The notes under the pieces are model-generated. The model saw only the letters and a list, made by a program, of their open reading frames with translations, was not told the origin of the DNA and did no database searches. Positions 8,296-19,333 of a stretch of DNA of 64,000 nt are shown in pieces. The position numbers and the translations under genes are program-made. Within the stretch, counting starts at the first letter, position 1. Each line of letters begins with the position of its first letter. Source of the stretch: Alphaproteobacteria bacterium (lineage in GTDB: Bacteria; Pseudomonadota; Alphaproteobacteria; UBA9219; RGZA01); NCBI GenBank assembly GCA_021732145.1, contig JAKFVN010000006.1, positions 1 to 64,000 on the forward strand, written 5' to 3'.

Positions 8296-9885
8296 TTATT
8301 TGGAATTGGTTGCGGTAATCAGCGTCATGTCGTCTGGCGCTTTTTTCTCGCGCTTCGTCATCAGCTTCGTTAAACCATGAATATAAGCGCGCGCGGATGC
8401 AACCAGCGTATCGGGGTCTGCCCCCTGCCCGTTTACCGTGCGGCCATTTTCCTCAAGTCTGACGGTCACTTCCGCTTGCGCATCCGTGCCTTGCGTGACG
8501 GCATGAACCTGATACAGCAAGAGCGAAGCTTCATGCGGAATAATCTGTTTAATCGCATTAAACGTCGCATCCACAGGGCCGTTTCCGGTCGCGGTTACCT
8601 TGTGAACTTTTCCATCAAATTCCAATTCCAGCTCCGCGCGTTGCGGGCCTTTTGAACCGGCATAGATTTCAAGGTTCAGGAATTTAATGCGCGCCAATGC
8701 ATTTGCCACTTCATCATCCACCAAGGCGATGATGTCATCATCAAACACATCGCGTTTTTTATCGGCCAAATCCTTGAAGCGTTTAAATGCATCTTCGAGT
8801 GCATTGTCGCCGAGTTCATAACCAAGCTCTTTCAACTTGGAGCGGAACGCATTGCGGCCCGACAATTTGCCAAGCTTTAATGACGATTTGGTCAAACCAA
8901 CCGAAGCTGGCGTCATAATTTCATAGGTCTCACGGTTTTTAAGCATACCGTCTTGGTGCACTCCGCTTTCATGGGCAAACGCATTCGCGCCCACAATCGC
9001 CTTGTTCGGCTGTACAGGAAAACCTGTAATGCTAGACACCAAACGCGATGCTCTTGTGATGACCTCGGTATTAATCCCTGTGGTGAATGGCATGCGGTCG
9101 CCGCGCACCTTCAATGCCATCGCGATTTCTTCCAAAGCTGCGTTACCTGCGCGTTCACCCAACCCATTCACGGTGCATTCCACCTGACGTGCGCCGTTGA
9201 TAACACCGGAGAGCGAGTTTGCAACCGCCAAGCCCAAATCATTATGGCAGTGAACGGAGAAAATCGCCTGATCCGAATTCGGCACGCGGTTGATAAGGTT
9301 CTTGAACATCGCACCATATTCATCGGGCGTGGTATAGCCAACGGTGTCCGGAATATTAATCGTGCTTGCGCCAGCTTTAATCGCGGCTTCCACGCAGCGG
9401 CAGAGGAAATCAGGATCGGAACGTGAGCCATCTTCCGCGCTCCATTCCACATCATCGGTCAAATTGCGTGCAAAGCTCACGGCATCAATCACCGCTTGCA
9501 ATACTTGCTCCGGCTCCTTCTGCAATTTGTACTTCATGTGCAATGGCGAGGTTGACAAGAACACATGGATACGTTTGCGCGCAGCCGGCTTTAATGCTTC
9601 GGCGGCGCGTTCAATATCGGTCTTGGCGGCACGGGCCAACCCGCAAATAGTCGAATTTTTGATAAGCTTGGCCACTTCATTCACGGCCTGGAAATCGCCC
9701 GCTGAAGACACAGGGAAGCCCGCCTCGATGACATCCACGCCAAGCTCCTCAAGGACTGCCGCGATGCGCAGTTTTTCTTCAAGATTCATCGCCGCGCCGG
9801 GGGATTGTTCCCCGTCACGGAGTGTGGTGTCAAAAATGATGACACGGTTCTTGTCGTTTACTGCGTTCGTCGTAGGCTTAGCCAT
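8296..9885 (-). CDS. leuA: 2-isopropylmalate synthase
   Basis: First committed step of leucine synthesis: condenses acetyl-CoA with 2-oxoisovalerate. 529 residues. The DRE-TIM barrel begins with DTTLRDGEQSPGAAM at about residue 20. The metal ligand region reads SVHCHNDLGLAVANSL, and the substrate loop has NGLGERAGNA. The C-terminal LeuA dimer/allosteric domain (about 390-520) includes GPVDATFNAI, so leucine feedback is expected. No attenuator is obvious in the 128-bp gap before the divergent glycosyltransferase. Confidence 0.96.
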   Translation of the reverse strand: MAKPTTNAVNDKNRVIIFDTTLRDGEQSPGAAMNLEEKLRIAAVLEELGVDVIEAGFPVSSAGDFQAVNEVAKLIKNSTICGLARAAKTDIERAAEALKPAARKRIHVFLSTSPLHMKYKLQKEPEQVLQAVIDAVSFARNLTDDVEWSAEDGSRSDPDFLCRCVEAAIKAGASTINIPDTVGYTTPDEYGAMFKNLINRVPNSDQAIFSVHCHNDLGLAVANSLSGVINGARQVECTVNGLGERAGNAALEEIAMALKVRGDRMPFTTGINTEVITRASRLVSSITGFPVQPNKAIVGANAFAHESGVHQDGMLKNRETYEIMTPASVGLTKSSLKLGKLSGRNAFRSKLKELGYELGDNALEDAFKRFKDLADKKRDVFDDDIIALVDDEVANALARIKFLNLEIYAGSKGPQRAELELEFDGKVHKVTATGNGPVDATFNAIKQIIPHEASLLLYQVHAVTQGTDAQAEVTVRLEENGRTVNGQGADPDTLVASARAYIHGLTKLMTKREKKAPDDMTLITATNSK

Positions 9886-10013
9886 TATTTTAGTCCTTTT
9901 TTTCTAACCCAATTAGTGCAGAATAGACCTCGTGCTGTCCAGCATTTCATTTTGTTTTCAAGCGGTTTCCATTCATTTTGTTGCCTAAATAAGGCGTTTC
10001 AAGGCCCAGACAG

Positions 10014-10943
10014 ATGAAATTTTCTGTAATAGTTGTGAATGAAGGCGATGGAGGGATGCTTTCCCGCTGCCTTGCCAGCGTTGCGCAGCAAACCCAGCGC
10101 GATATTGAAGTGCTGGTGGTTGGCATAAAAACCCCGCTTCCGGATGAACGTTTCCGCAGCATTGAAATCGGTACATCGAACCTGATTGCTGCAAAAAATC
10201 TGGCAGCCAAGCAGGCGAACGGCGAATGGTTATTATTCATCAATGAAACATCGGTGCTGGAAGAAGAGTGCCTTGCGCGGCTTTATGCCGCCAGCTTGCG
10301 TTTTCCCGATTGCGCAATGTTTGCTGCAACCCAGCTTGATAACGCAGCGCCGGAAATGCTGGCGGCGGCCGGTAAATCATACTTCTTTTCCGGCTTTCCA
10401 TTTTGCGGCGGCAAAGATTGGCCGATGGATATTTTGCCCGATGAAGGCGAATGTTTTGGCGCAAACAACGCCGCGATTTTTATTCAAAAAAATGTATTCG
10501 AACAGCTTGGTGGATTTGATGCGGAGTTTGAAACATTCTGCGAAGATACGGATTTGGCGTTTCGCCTGCGCCTGCTTGGGCATCATGCCATGCTGGCCAG
10601 CGAAGCGGTGTTGTTCGTCACCGACCATCCGCATAAAGAAGCGTATTTTTATGAAAGCCGCAACATCGCCTGGACGTTCGTCAAGAATATGCCGGATGCG
10701 CTGTTCTACCCGCTCATTCCGCTGCACATCCTTGCCCATGTCTTTCTGCTGTGCGACCTGCTGCATGTTAATGCGCGGCTTGCTGGCTTGATTGATGCAT
10801 TCAAGCACCCCAAAAAGCTCTGGCAGAAACGCAAAGCGGTTCAAGCGACGCGCAAGGCGGGCATCATGCGCATTGCCAATGCCCTTACATGGAATTTAAG
10901 CACCGTCTTTTGGCGCAAGCCTGATGTCAGAAAGAAAAAATAG
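10014..10943 (+). CDS. family 2 glycosyltransferase
   Basis: 309 residues. The GT-A fold opens with KFSVIVVNEGDGGMLSRCLASV. FINETSVLEEECL is at the place of the usual metal-binding motif. FCEDTDLAFRLRLLGH is the typical ED acceptor motif. A hydrophobic stretch near 235-255 may anchor it to the inner face of the membrane. Such enzymes add sugars to lipopolysaccharide or capsule. Acceptor and sugar cannot be read from sequence. It stands alone. Confidence 0.82.
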   Translation: MKFSVIVVNEGDGGMLSRCLASVAQQTQRDIEVLVVGIKTPLPDERFRSIEIGTSNLIAAKNLAAKQANGEWLLFINETSVLEEECLARLYAASLRFPDCAMFAATQLDNAAPEMLAAAGKSYFFSGFPFCGGKDWPMDILPDEGECFGANNAAIFIQKNVFEQLGGFDAEFETFCEDTDLAFRLRLLGHHAMLASEAVLFVTDHPHKEAYFYESRNIAWTFVKNMPDALFYPLIPLHILAHVFLLCDLLHVNARLAGLIDAFKHPKKLWQKRKAVQATRKAGIMRIANALTWNLSTVFWRKPDVRKKK

Positions 10944-10945
10944 CG

Positions 10946-10975
10946 GCCAATCTATCTGCTGCCAATCTATCTGCT
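10946..10975. repeat. 15-bp tandem duplication
   Basis: GCCAATCTATCTGCT occurs twice without a spacer, starting 3 bp after the glycosyltransferase stop codon. It looks like a recent slippage event with no obvious function. Confidence 0.8.
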
Positions 10976-11052
10976 GGGTGAGCTGACACAGCTAATAATT
11001 CCGGATAGGCGAATTGAGCAGGCCCCAAAAGAATAGCGCGTCAGAATAAGAA

Positions 11053-11367
11053 TTATTTTTCTTCTTCTTTATCGTCGTCATCTGCCTCAACTTCAACGTC
11101 GTCGCCGCCAAGGTCATCGGTGTTTTCCAACACTTCATCGCTCTCGGTCTCCTCGACTTCTTCTTCGGTATCCACCACTACTTCTTCAACGGTTTCAACC
11201 TTCTTCACTTTTTCTTCCGGCATGGCGCGGCGGCGTGACTTCAACAGCGCTTCAGGGTCAAACACCGTATTGCAGCTTGGGCATTCGGGTGCCTTCTTCT
11301 TGAAATCGTAATATTTAGCGCCGCAGGAATGGCAGGTGCGCTTAATGCCCCAATCCGGATTGACCAC
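11053..11367 (-). CDS. TIGR02300 family (FYDLN-type) zinc-ribbon protein
   Basis: A 104-residue protein. The start is a GTG at 11367, preceded by GGGAG seven bases upstream; it gives the family N-terminus VNPDWGIKRTCHSCGAKYYD. Two CxxC pairs (CHSC, CPSC) predict a zinc ribbon. A strongly acidic tail of Glu and Asp fills the C-terminal half. The family is essentially alphaproteobacterial and its function is unknown. The longer frame beginning at 11454 is rejected because its first 29 residues have no counterpart in the family. Confidence 0.88.
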   Translation of the reverse strand: MVNPDWGIKRTCHSCGAKYYDFKKKAPECPSCNTVFDPEALLKSRRRAMPEEKVKKVETVEEVVVDTEEEVEETESDEVLENTDDLGGDDVEVEADDDDKEEEK

Positions 11368-11500
11368 GTTGTAACTCCCTAGAATGACTATTGGAATCTT
11401 GTATATTGTGAAAAACAGAGCCGCTGACTTGCCATAGGTGAGGTTTGCTGTCAAAACTATTTTGAAAACACCCTAACTACCTTGTTTTAAAGAACTTTTC

Positions 11501-12832
11501 ATGTCGCACGCATCCCAGCCCCTAAGCAGTCATAAAGCCAATTCCATAAAGGGTGAACTGGCCGTTCCGGGCGATAAATCCATCTCCCACCGCGCGCTGA
11601 TGCTGGGCGGCATGGCCATTGGCAAAACCACCATCCGCGGCCTATTGGAAGGCGAAGATGTTTTGAACACAGCCAAAGCACTGTCCCAAATGGGTGTGCA
11701 ATCCGGCACAAATGCCGATGGCTCATGGTGGGTGCAGGGTGTTGGCGTCGGCGGTTTATTGGAACCCGATAATGTTTTGGATTTGGGAAATTCAGGAACC
11801 TCCACCCGCTTGCTGATGGGTTTGGTGGGCAGCTATGGCTTTACCACTTTTTTTACAGGCGATGATAGCTTGCGCAAACGCCCGATGGCGCGCGTCACTA
11901 TTCCACTTCAACAAATGGGTGTTGGGTTCCATGGCCGCTCTGCTGGGCGTTTGCCACTCGCAGTAATCGGCACGTCATCTCCCATTCCGATTACCTATTC
12001 ATTGCCCGTTGCATCGGCGCAGGTGAAATCGGCTGTATTGCTGTGCGGCCTGAACACCGCTGGCATTACGACGGTTATTGAACCAACGCCAACGCGTGAT
12101 CACACCGAAACCATGCTGGAACATTTTGGCGCGAAGATTACCTACGCCAAAAATAAGGAGGGCAAAAACGTCATCCATCTGCATGGCCAACCTGAATTGG
12201 TTGCAAAGGATATTGATGTTCCTGCCGACCCATCATCGGCCGCCTTCCCTGTTGCGGCGGCGCTGATTACCCCTGGTTCAAACCTGCTTGTTAAAAATGT
12301 CTGCATTAATCCGCTGCGCGCTGGGTTCTATGACACCGTGCGCGAAATGGGCGGCGATGTGGTTTATGAAAACGAACGCATGCAGGCGGGCGAAAAAGTT
12401 GCAGATATCCGTGTGAAGCATTCCGCGCTGAAAGGCGTGCATGTGCCAGCTTCCCGCGCCGCATCGATGATTGATGAATATCCCGTATTATCGGTACTGG
12501 CTGCATTTGCCAGCGGCACCACGACGATGGATGGTCTGTCGGAATTGCGCGTGAAGGAAAGCGACCGCTTGGCGATGATTGCATCTGGCCTGTCGGCTTG
12601 CAGCGTGGAACACGAGATTAAGGGTGAAACATTGATTGTGAATGGCAATGGCCAAGCACCAAAAGGCGGCGCGAATATCGCCACCGCGATGGACCACCGC
12701 ATTGCCATGAGCTTTCTGGTGATGGGTTTGGCATCTGAACAACCCGTAAACATCGATGATGGCAGCTTCATTAACACCAGTTTCCCGAATTTCGTTGGCC
12801 TGATGAACAACCTTGGAGCAAGCATCCGATGA
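11501..12832 (+). CDS. aroA: 3-phosphoshikimate 1-carboxyvinyltransferase (EPSP synthase)
   Basis: Sixth step of the shikimate pathway, transferring enolpyruvate from PEP. 443 residues with PGDKSISHRALM at about 23, GLLEGEDVLNT, ASAQVKSAVLL, DEYPVLSVLAAFA and ELRVKESDRL. Overall it aligns with the class II enzymes of Agrobacterium type. The PEP-site loop reads GNSGTSTRL, keeping Gly where the glyphosate-tolerant CP4 enzyme has Ala (GNAATGCRL). The last 4 bases overlap the next gene (ATGA), implying coupled translation. Confidence 0.95.
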   Translation: MSHASQPLSSHKANSIKGELAVPGDKSISHRALMLGGMAIGKTTIRGLLEGEDVLNTAKALSQMGVQSGTNADGSWWVQGVGVGGLLEPDNVLDLGNSGTSTRLLMGLVGSYGFTTFFTGDDSLRKRPMARVTIPLQQMGVGFHGRSAGRLPLAVIGTSSPIPITYSLPVASAQVKSAVLLCGLNTAGITTVIEPTPTRDHTETMLEHFGAKITYAKNKEGKNVIHLHGQPELVAKDIDVPADPSSAAFPVAAALITPGSNLLVKNVCINPLRAGFYDTVREMGGDVVYENERMQAGEKVADIRVKHSALKGVHVPASRAASMIDEYPVLSVLAAFASGTTTMDGLSELRVKESDRLAMIASGLSACSVEHEIKGETLIVNGNGQAPKGGANIATAMDHRIAMSFLVMGLASEQPVNIDDGSFINTSFPNFVGLMNNLGASIR

Positions 12833-13431
12833 ATGACCAACCCGTTAAAAAAACATCCGACATCCATCTGGTTGACGATGCGGATATGGCGCTGTTTACC
12901 GGCAAAAACTGGGCGCAATACGAGCCCACATGGCGCGCGCTGAAATATGCAGAGCGCCCGAAAAACCTGTTCGACTTTAAAAATATCAACTGGCTGGCCT
13001 TGGCGCTCGCGCCCGTGTGGTTTTTGTACCGCAAAATGTATTGGTCGATGCTGGCCTATTTCGTCATCGTCTATTTCATTGACCTTGGCCTTGAAATGAT
13101 AGGCATTAAAAACATTCCCGGCGTTGTCTATGCTGTTGCCGTGCAACAAGTCAGCCGCATGATTTACCTGCAAATTAACGCCAAGCGCATTCTTGAAATC
13201 CGCAAACTTGGCGAAACCGAAGAAGTCGCCACCAAAAAACTGGCGGAGGCTGGCGGCGTTTCCAGCACTGCCGCTTATATCGGCACGGCCGTCATTGCGG
13301 GTTACCTTGGCTATGCGATTTACGACACGGCCATCAACCGCAAAGAAATTATCACGGGTACACCATACCATATGGAAGCGCCGGTTGATGGTTCCATCAC
13401 CACTGACGGCACCAACACCGAACAAAAATAA
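12829..13431 (+). CDS. DUF2628 family membrane protein
   Basis: 200 residues. A DUF2628-like core at about 60-125 holds LALALAPVWFLYRKMYW followed by two hydrophobic segments. Another hydrophobic segment lies near 148-168. The Ser/Thr-rich tail is probably cytosolic or disordered. The biological role of the family is unknown. It overlaps aroA by 4 bp and its stop codon directly abuts that of the convergent oxidoreductase. Confidence 0.75.
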   Translation: MNDQPVKKTSDIHLVDDADMALFTGKNWAQYEPTWRALKYAERPKNLFDFKNINWLALALAPVWFLYRKMYWSMLAYFVIVYFIDLGLEMIGIKNIPGVVYAVAVQQVSRMIYLQINAKRILEIRKLGETEEVATKKLAEAGGVSSTAAYIGTAVIAGYLGYAIYDTAINRKEIITGTPYHMEAPVDGSITTDGTNTEQK

Positions 13432-14835
13432 CTAGCGTTCGGATGCCAATCGGCTTTGCATTTTGCGCAAATTAAATGGCCGCATCGGCGTGACGTCTTG
13501 GCCAAAAACGCGCGCTTCCGTATAGGCCCAGCGTTCATTTAATGCAATTCCTGCAAGGATTTTTGCAAAGCGAATGGAAAACGCATTGCCATGCCCCGCC
13601 AGCCCAAACACGCCAATGATGGGCGCACGCGGAATATGCCGCGATGTTTGCCCTGTCGTTAATTCAGGCATCGGGGTAAGTTGTTTGGAAGCCGGGCTTG
13701 CCATCACGAATTGTGGAATTTCATTTTCGGTGTAATGCAATTCACGCGCCCATGATGTGGTGATGGCAATCGACTGATCATCCAGATACGGTTCCAACAT
13801 CGGGAAGATGCGCAATAATTCATTCAGCACATCTTTGCCGATTTCATCGGTTTCGTTTTTGCCTGCCCTGCCGCCTGCGCCGAATAGCAAACGATGCTTG
13901 CCATCTTCCATTTCTTCAAACCGCCAATAGGGCGGGCTATAGGTGGCACTGCCCTGCACGGGCACATCCGGCCCCGTGCCATTTGCTATTAGTTTAAATA
14001 GGTTATCAGGCAAAGCTGATGTAGCCAGCATGGCGGTTACAACGGGCTGGGGCTTTACCAATCCCTGCACCCAATGCAGCAGATTATAGGTTCCGCCGCC
14101 TGCCAGAATAACGCGCTTGGCGTTTAACTGATAGCCATCCTTGGTTGTCACATTGACGCTGGATTTTGTGCCCGCTTCCATCGTTTCTACTTCTGTATTC
14201 TCAAACACATCCACCGATTTGCCATGGAGATGTTTCAGCAGGCTAAGAATGGTCGTCGCGGGATTATAGATGCCCCCGTTTTTTGAAAAATAACCTTTGG
14301 GATATTCCGCGCTGCCGGTTTGGTGTCGCTCAAGAATGGATTCCGTTTTGATTTTATAAATATGCGGGAAAAGCTTTGCCATGAAAGCGCGCATCTTGCG
14401 GTAATCCGCCCATTCCTGCGCACGGCTGAATACTGTTATATAGCCAACGCTTTTAAATGCGGTTTTAATGCCGTGGTCACGCTCCAGATGGCGCAGATCA
14501 TTCACGGCCGTAAGGCTGGTTTGCGCAATCTTTTGAGCAATCGCTTCGCCATTCGTTGCATGGTAACGCTTCGCCAATTTAATGGGCGAACCCTCCATCA
14601 AATCCAGAACAATGCCGCCGTTGTTCCCTGCTGCTTCACTGCCAATCGCACCCTTATCCATCACGCATACTTTTTTGCCGCGCTTGGTCAGGATGAACGC
14701 AGCCAAGAGCCCCATAATGCCCGCGCCAATAATCGCGACATCATAGCTTTCCTTGCCGTCTTCGGTCATTTTGCGCGCGGCACCGCGCTTATGTTCCCAA
14801 TAAACCGACGGCGCTGTGAAGTCTTCCGATGCCAT
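13432..14835 (-). CDS. FAD-dependent oxidoreductase, DAO family
   Basis: 467 residues. About 28 lead residues containing PSVYWEHKRG precede the FAD loop VAIIGAGIMGLLAAF near residue 33. GSEAAGNNGGIV and LAGGGTYN follow. Lead sequence and fold resemble glycine oxidase and gamma-glutamylputrescine oxidase relatives. The substrate is unknown. It is distinct from the DadA-like enzyme at 7073-8290. Divergent from cmk. Confidence 0.78.
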   Translation of the reverse strand: MASEDFTAPSVYWEHKRGAARKMTEDGKESYDVAIIGAGIMGLLAAFILTKRGKKVCVMDKGAIGSEAAGNNGGIVLDLMEGSPIKLAKRYHATNGEAIAQKIAQTSLTAVNDLRHLERDHGIKTAFKSVGYITVFSRAQEWADYRKMRAFMAKLFPHIYKIKTESILERHQTGSAEYPKGYFSKNGGIYNPATTILSLLKHLHGKSVDVFENTEVETMEAGTKSSVNVTTKDGYQLNAKRVILAGGGTYNLLHWVQGLVKPQPVVTAMLATSALPDNLFKLIANGTGPDVPVQGSATYSPPYWRFEEMEDGKHRLLFGAGGRAGKNETDEIGKDVLNELLRIFPMLEPYLDDQSIAITTSWARELHYTENEIPQFVMASPASKQLTPMPELTTGQTSRHIPRAPIIGVFGLAGHGNAFSIRFAKILAGIALNERWAYTEARVFGQDVTPMRPFNLRKMQSRLASER

Positions 14836-14936
14836 AAAAATCGCTATTTTTAAAACTGGTCACTGTTATAAAGTGATGCTAGAAGAATTTCATTTCTGCC
14901 TAAAGTCAATCACTGAGCGCATATGATTATCGCCCT

Positions 14937-15575
14937 ATGCTTATAGCCATCGACGGCCCATCTGCCAGCGGCAAGGGCACCATTGCCCGTAAGCTCGCTG
15001 ACCATTTCAAGCTCCCCTATCTTGATACGGGGCTGCTGTACCGCTGGGTGGCATTAAACCTTAAACAGCAGAATAAGGCAGCCGATGATGTAGCCAGTGC
15101 GACGAAAGCTGCCATTCACCTGCGTCAGCACATTAAGACCATTTCATTTGATGACCCAGACCTGCGCAGCCATGCGATTTCACAGCCCAGCAGCCAGGTT
15201 GCGGCCATGCCGGAAGTGCGCCGTGAACTGGTTGAATTACAGCAATCCTTTGCGGGTCAGGCCGGCGGGGCCGTGCTGGATGGCCGTGATATCGGCACGG
15301 TTATCGCCCCCCATGCCAAAATTAAGCTGTTTATTACCGCTTCTGCCGAAAAACGGGCCGAGCGGCGATTTAAAGAGTTGCAAAACAAGGGTGAAACCAC
15401 TACATATGATGCCGTTCTAACGGATTTACAGGCGCGTGATGCAAGGGATGAAACCCGAACAACGGCGCCTTCCAAGATTGCGGCGGATGCCGTGAAACTG
15501 GATACCAGCGATTTGAATGTGGATGAAGCCTTCCAAGCCGCCCTGAAAATCGTGAACTCCCAAAGAAATACGTAG
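14937..15575 (+). CDS. cmk: cytidylate kinase
   Basis: Phosphorylates CMP and dCMP. 212 residues with the P-loop AIDGPSASGKGTIAR at the N-terminus, YLDTGLLYRWVAL, DGRDIGTVIAPHAKIKLF and RAERRFKEL. Length is usual. It precedes rpsA, the conserved cmk-rpsA order of many proteobacteria. A palindromic repeat begins 5 bp after its stop. Confidence 0.95.
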   Translation: MLIAIDGPSASGKGTIARKLADHFKLPYLDTGLLYRWVALNLKQQNKAADDVASATKAAIHLRQHIKTISFDDPDLRSHAISQPSSQVAAMPEVRRELVELQQSFAGQAGGAVLDGRDIGTVIAPHAKIKLFITASAEKRAERRFKELQNKGETTTYDAVLTDLQARDARDETRTTAPSKIAADAVKLDTSDLNVDEAFQAALKIVNSQRNT

Positions 15576-15579
15576 GGCG

Positions 15580-15615
15580 GGTTGTGCCGACAGGCACAGA
15601 CGCATCACGTAAATA
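15580..15615. repeat. palindromic repeat element, copy after cmk
   Basis: A 36-nt unit running GGTTGTGCC ... CACGTAAATA. Its hairpin is TGTGCC-GACA-GGCACA (15583-15598). It matches 27 of 36 bases of the unit after rpsA (17631-17666), including a compensatory change in the stem. Its reverse complement resembles the in-frame repeat inside the UbiH-family gene at 57290-57451. Confidence 0.8.
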
Positions 15616-15752
15616 ATAAGTTCAACATGTGTTGAACGATGATGATGTGTTTCACTACACCCGTGCGGACGGGTTAGATGACAAAAAACACTTCGTCATT
15701 TTAAAACCAAACCCCTCCGCCGAAAGCCAACGGCTTTCAAGAAAGAAACCCA
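15616..15752 (+). promoter_or_regulatory. rpsA leader with several hairpins
   Basis: Between the repeat and the rpsA ATG lie an inverted repeat TTCAACA-TG-TGTTGAA (15621-15636), a stem ACCCGT/ACGGGT, an ATGAC/GTCAT stem followed by TTTTA, and GAAAGCC-AAC-GGCTTTC (15722-15738) just before the ribosome binding site. rpsA leaders in other proteobacteria are structured for autoregulation by S1. That function here is inferred. Confidence 0.5.
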
Positions 15753-17618
<1,866 letters not shown>

Positions 17619-17630
17619 GAACGCAGCCGC

Positions 17631-17666
17631 GGTTGCGCCGTAAGGCGCAGAGCAGTCGCGTAAATA
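17631..17666. repeat. palindromic repeat element, copy after rpsA
   Basis: A 36-nt unit GGTTGCGCC ... CGCGTAAATA with hairpin TGCGCC-GTAA-GGCGCA. It begins 12 bp after the rpsA stop and directly precedes the terminator. Compared with the copy after cmk, the stem pair T-A has become C-G, so pairing is kept. Confidence 0.8.
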
Positions 17667-17668
17667 TC

Positions 17669-17702
17669 AAACACCCGCCCTTAAAAAGGCGGGTGTTTTT
17701 TT
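17669..17702 (+). terminator. rho-independent terminator of rpsA
   Basis: A perfect 10-bp stem AACACCCGCC / GGCGGGTGTT (17670-17679 and 17688-17697) with an 8-nt loop, followed by TTTTTT. It overlaps the last codon of the convergent minus-strand gene. Confidence 0.92.
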
Positions 17703-19161
17703 ATCGCAGCGATGGCGGGAATGTAATGTCGTGGAAAATGGTTTCCAGTGTTGGGCGCTGCGCCAGCTTCTCGCGGTATTGGCGCAAGAACGCATTACCG
17801 TTGCTGTTCAGCTCTGCATAAGCTTCGCCGGTCATGACCTGAACCACGTCATAGCCTTTATGACCCAGTTGGAACGGCTTGCAGATTTTAACAAGGCCGA
17901 TGTTGCTGCCAGCGCGCGTTGGCTGCGTTTCCAATTTCATATCCGCAGGCGTACGATCCGTCATCAATGTGCCTGCATAAACCGTTGCGCTGATTTCTTT
18001 TAAAAATGTGCAGCCCAGCGCCGCAATTGAATTCGCTGATACATAGTCCATCGCCTGAACGGCGCAATCATGCATAAACAAAATGCCATCCACCCGTATA
18101 TTATAAAGCGCAAAAGCCTCGCGATGCAGTTGGTAGGGCGAGCGCAGCTTGTTCAACATCAAATCGCCCGCAACATGCAGCGTTTGATGGCGGTGCCGAT
18201 CCACCAAATCCAGATAACTAACCAACCCGCTTGTGGTTTTCACAATGCCCGTGCGGTACACATGCGGGGTTACATCCAACCCATAGTCTGTTGCAAAATC
18301 AATAATCGCAGCCATGTATTTTCTGTTCAGCAATTCGCTTTGCTTGCCGCTGGCTTCCTGAATAACGCCGTTTTGTACGCTGAGCAGTCCATGAACTTCA
18401 CCCTGCGCACCGCATAGCGCAATAAATTCTACCCTGCCCGACTGGAATAAGGACTGATAATCCAGATGTAATTCATTATCGCGCGGCTTGTTACGCAAAC
18501 AATTCTGCAAATCCTTGCCCGCTTTATTCAGCGCAGCGAGTGATTTAATGCGCACAAAACGCAGCCCGTCTTTGGTGATGGCCGGGCGGCCGTTTAAACG
18601 CACCGTTTCATAATCAAGCCCGCGCGCCAAACCGGCCATGCGAAAGCCTTTGAAATCGGCATGGGCAAGCTTAAGCAAGCCTTCACCCTGCTGTTTGGAA
18701 TGATTGAACAAATCAATGCGACCCAATTTGTCATAGCTGAACAGCCAGTGTTTTTGCTTGTCCACCGCATCCACCAGCCAATCGATGACTAAATCAAGGC
18801 TGTATTGCTGCACTTTGAAATCACCTTCAAACCCAAGTGACTGACGCAATTCGCGCTTCACGCGGTTCATGAAGCTGGTCATTTCATAACCTGCTTGCAA
18901 AAACTCAGCAGATAACGCGCTCCAACGTTCCATCGCTTTCAAATAACGCGGTGTACGCTTTTCGTGATTTTCAACGCGGCCCGTTTTTGCAACCACGGGC
19001 AATAATGCCTGACCCAAGCAATCAATCAGCTGTACTGCTTTTTTCTGGTCATAAGGGAAATGCTGCTCGGCGATGTGCTGAAAATAACCTTGAAGGGCAT
19101 CTTCTGCTTCAAACCAATAGGTAATACCTTGCCTATATGCACGTTGTTCGTCGGTCGCCAT
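17701..19161 (-). CDS. hypothetical protein with a PcfJ-like segment
   Basis: 486 residues, soluble, no signal peptide. The middle (about 225-300) has the pattern LNKAGKDLQNCLRN, then YQSLFQSG, VHGLLSVQNGVIQEASGK and N..Y. This resembles the Cys-centred signature of PcfJ-like proteins encoded on conjugative and phage elements. The resemblance is by eye only. The rest is unrecognised. The gene is flanked by housekeeping genes, and its codon use does not look foreign. Confidence 0.6.
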   Translation of the reverse strand: MATDEQRAYRQGITYWFEAEDALQGYFQHIAEQHFPYDQKKAVQLIDCLGQALLPVVAKTGRVENHEKRTPRYLKAMERWSALSAEFLQAGYEMTSFMNRVKRELRQSLGFEGDFKVQQYSLDLVIDWLVDAVDKQKHWLFSYDKLGRIDLFNHSKQQGEGLLKLAHADFKGFRMAGLARGLDYETVRLNGRPAITKDGLRFVRIKSLAALNKAGKDLQNCLRNKPRDNELHLDYQSLFQSGRVEFIALCGAQGEVHGLLSVQNGVIQEASGKQSELLNRKYMAAIIDFATDYGLDVTPHVYRTGIVKTTSGLVSYLDLVDRHRHQTLHVAGDLMLNKLRSPYQLHREAFALYNIRVDGILFMHDCAVQAMDYVSANSIAALGCTFLKEISATVYAGTLMTDRTPADMKLETQPTRAGSNIGLVKICKPFQLGHKGYDVVQVMTGEAYAELNSNGNAFLRQYREKLAQRPTLETIFHDITFPPSLR

Positions 19162-19333
19162 TCATAAAGCCATAAAATATTACAGTGAAATATAGTGTAA
19201 AATATGCGCCTATTGATATGGGAAAAACCACCCCGATTTACAGGTTAATTTTACTTTCAAAGCCAAATTGCCCTGATTGCATGGCTATAGTTTCAGCCTT
19301 ATTTGGTATAACATCGCAACATCTTGAAAAGAT

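Noticed and set aside
15648-15663. TGTTTCACTACACCCG as a second parS
   Set aside because: Only the left half TGTTTCAC matches. The same holds for TGTTTCACAACAATCA near 39116.
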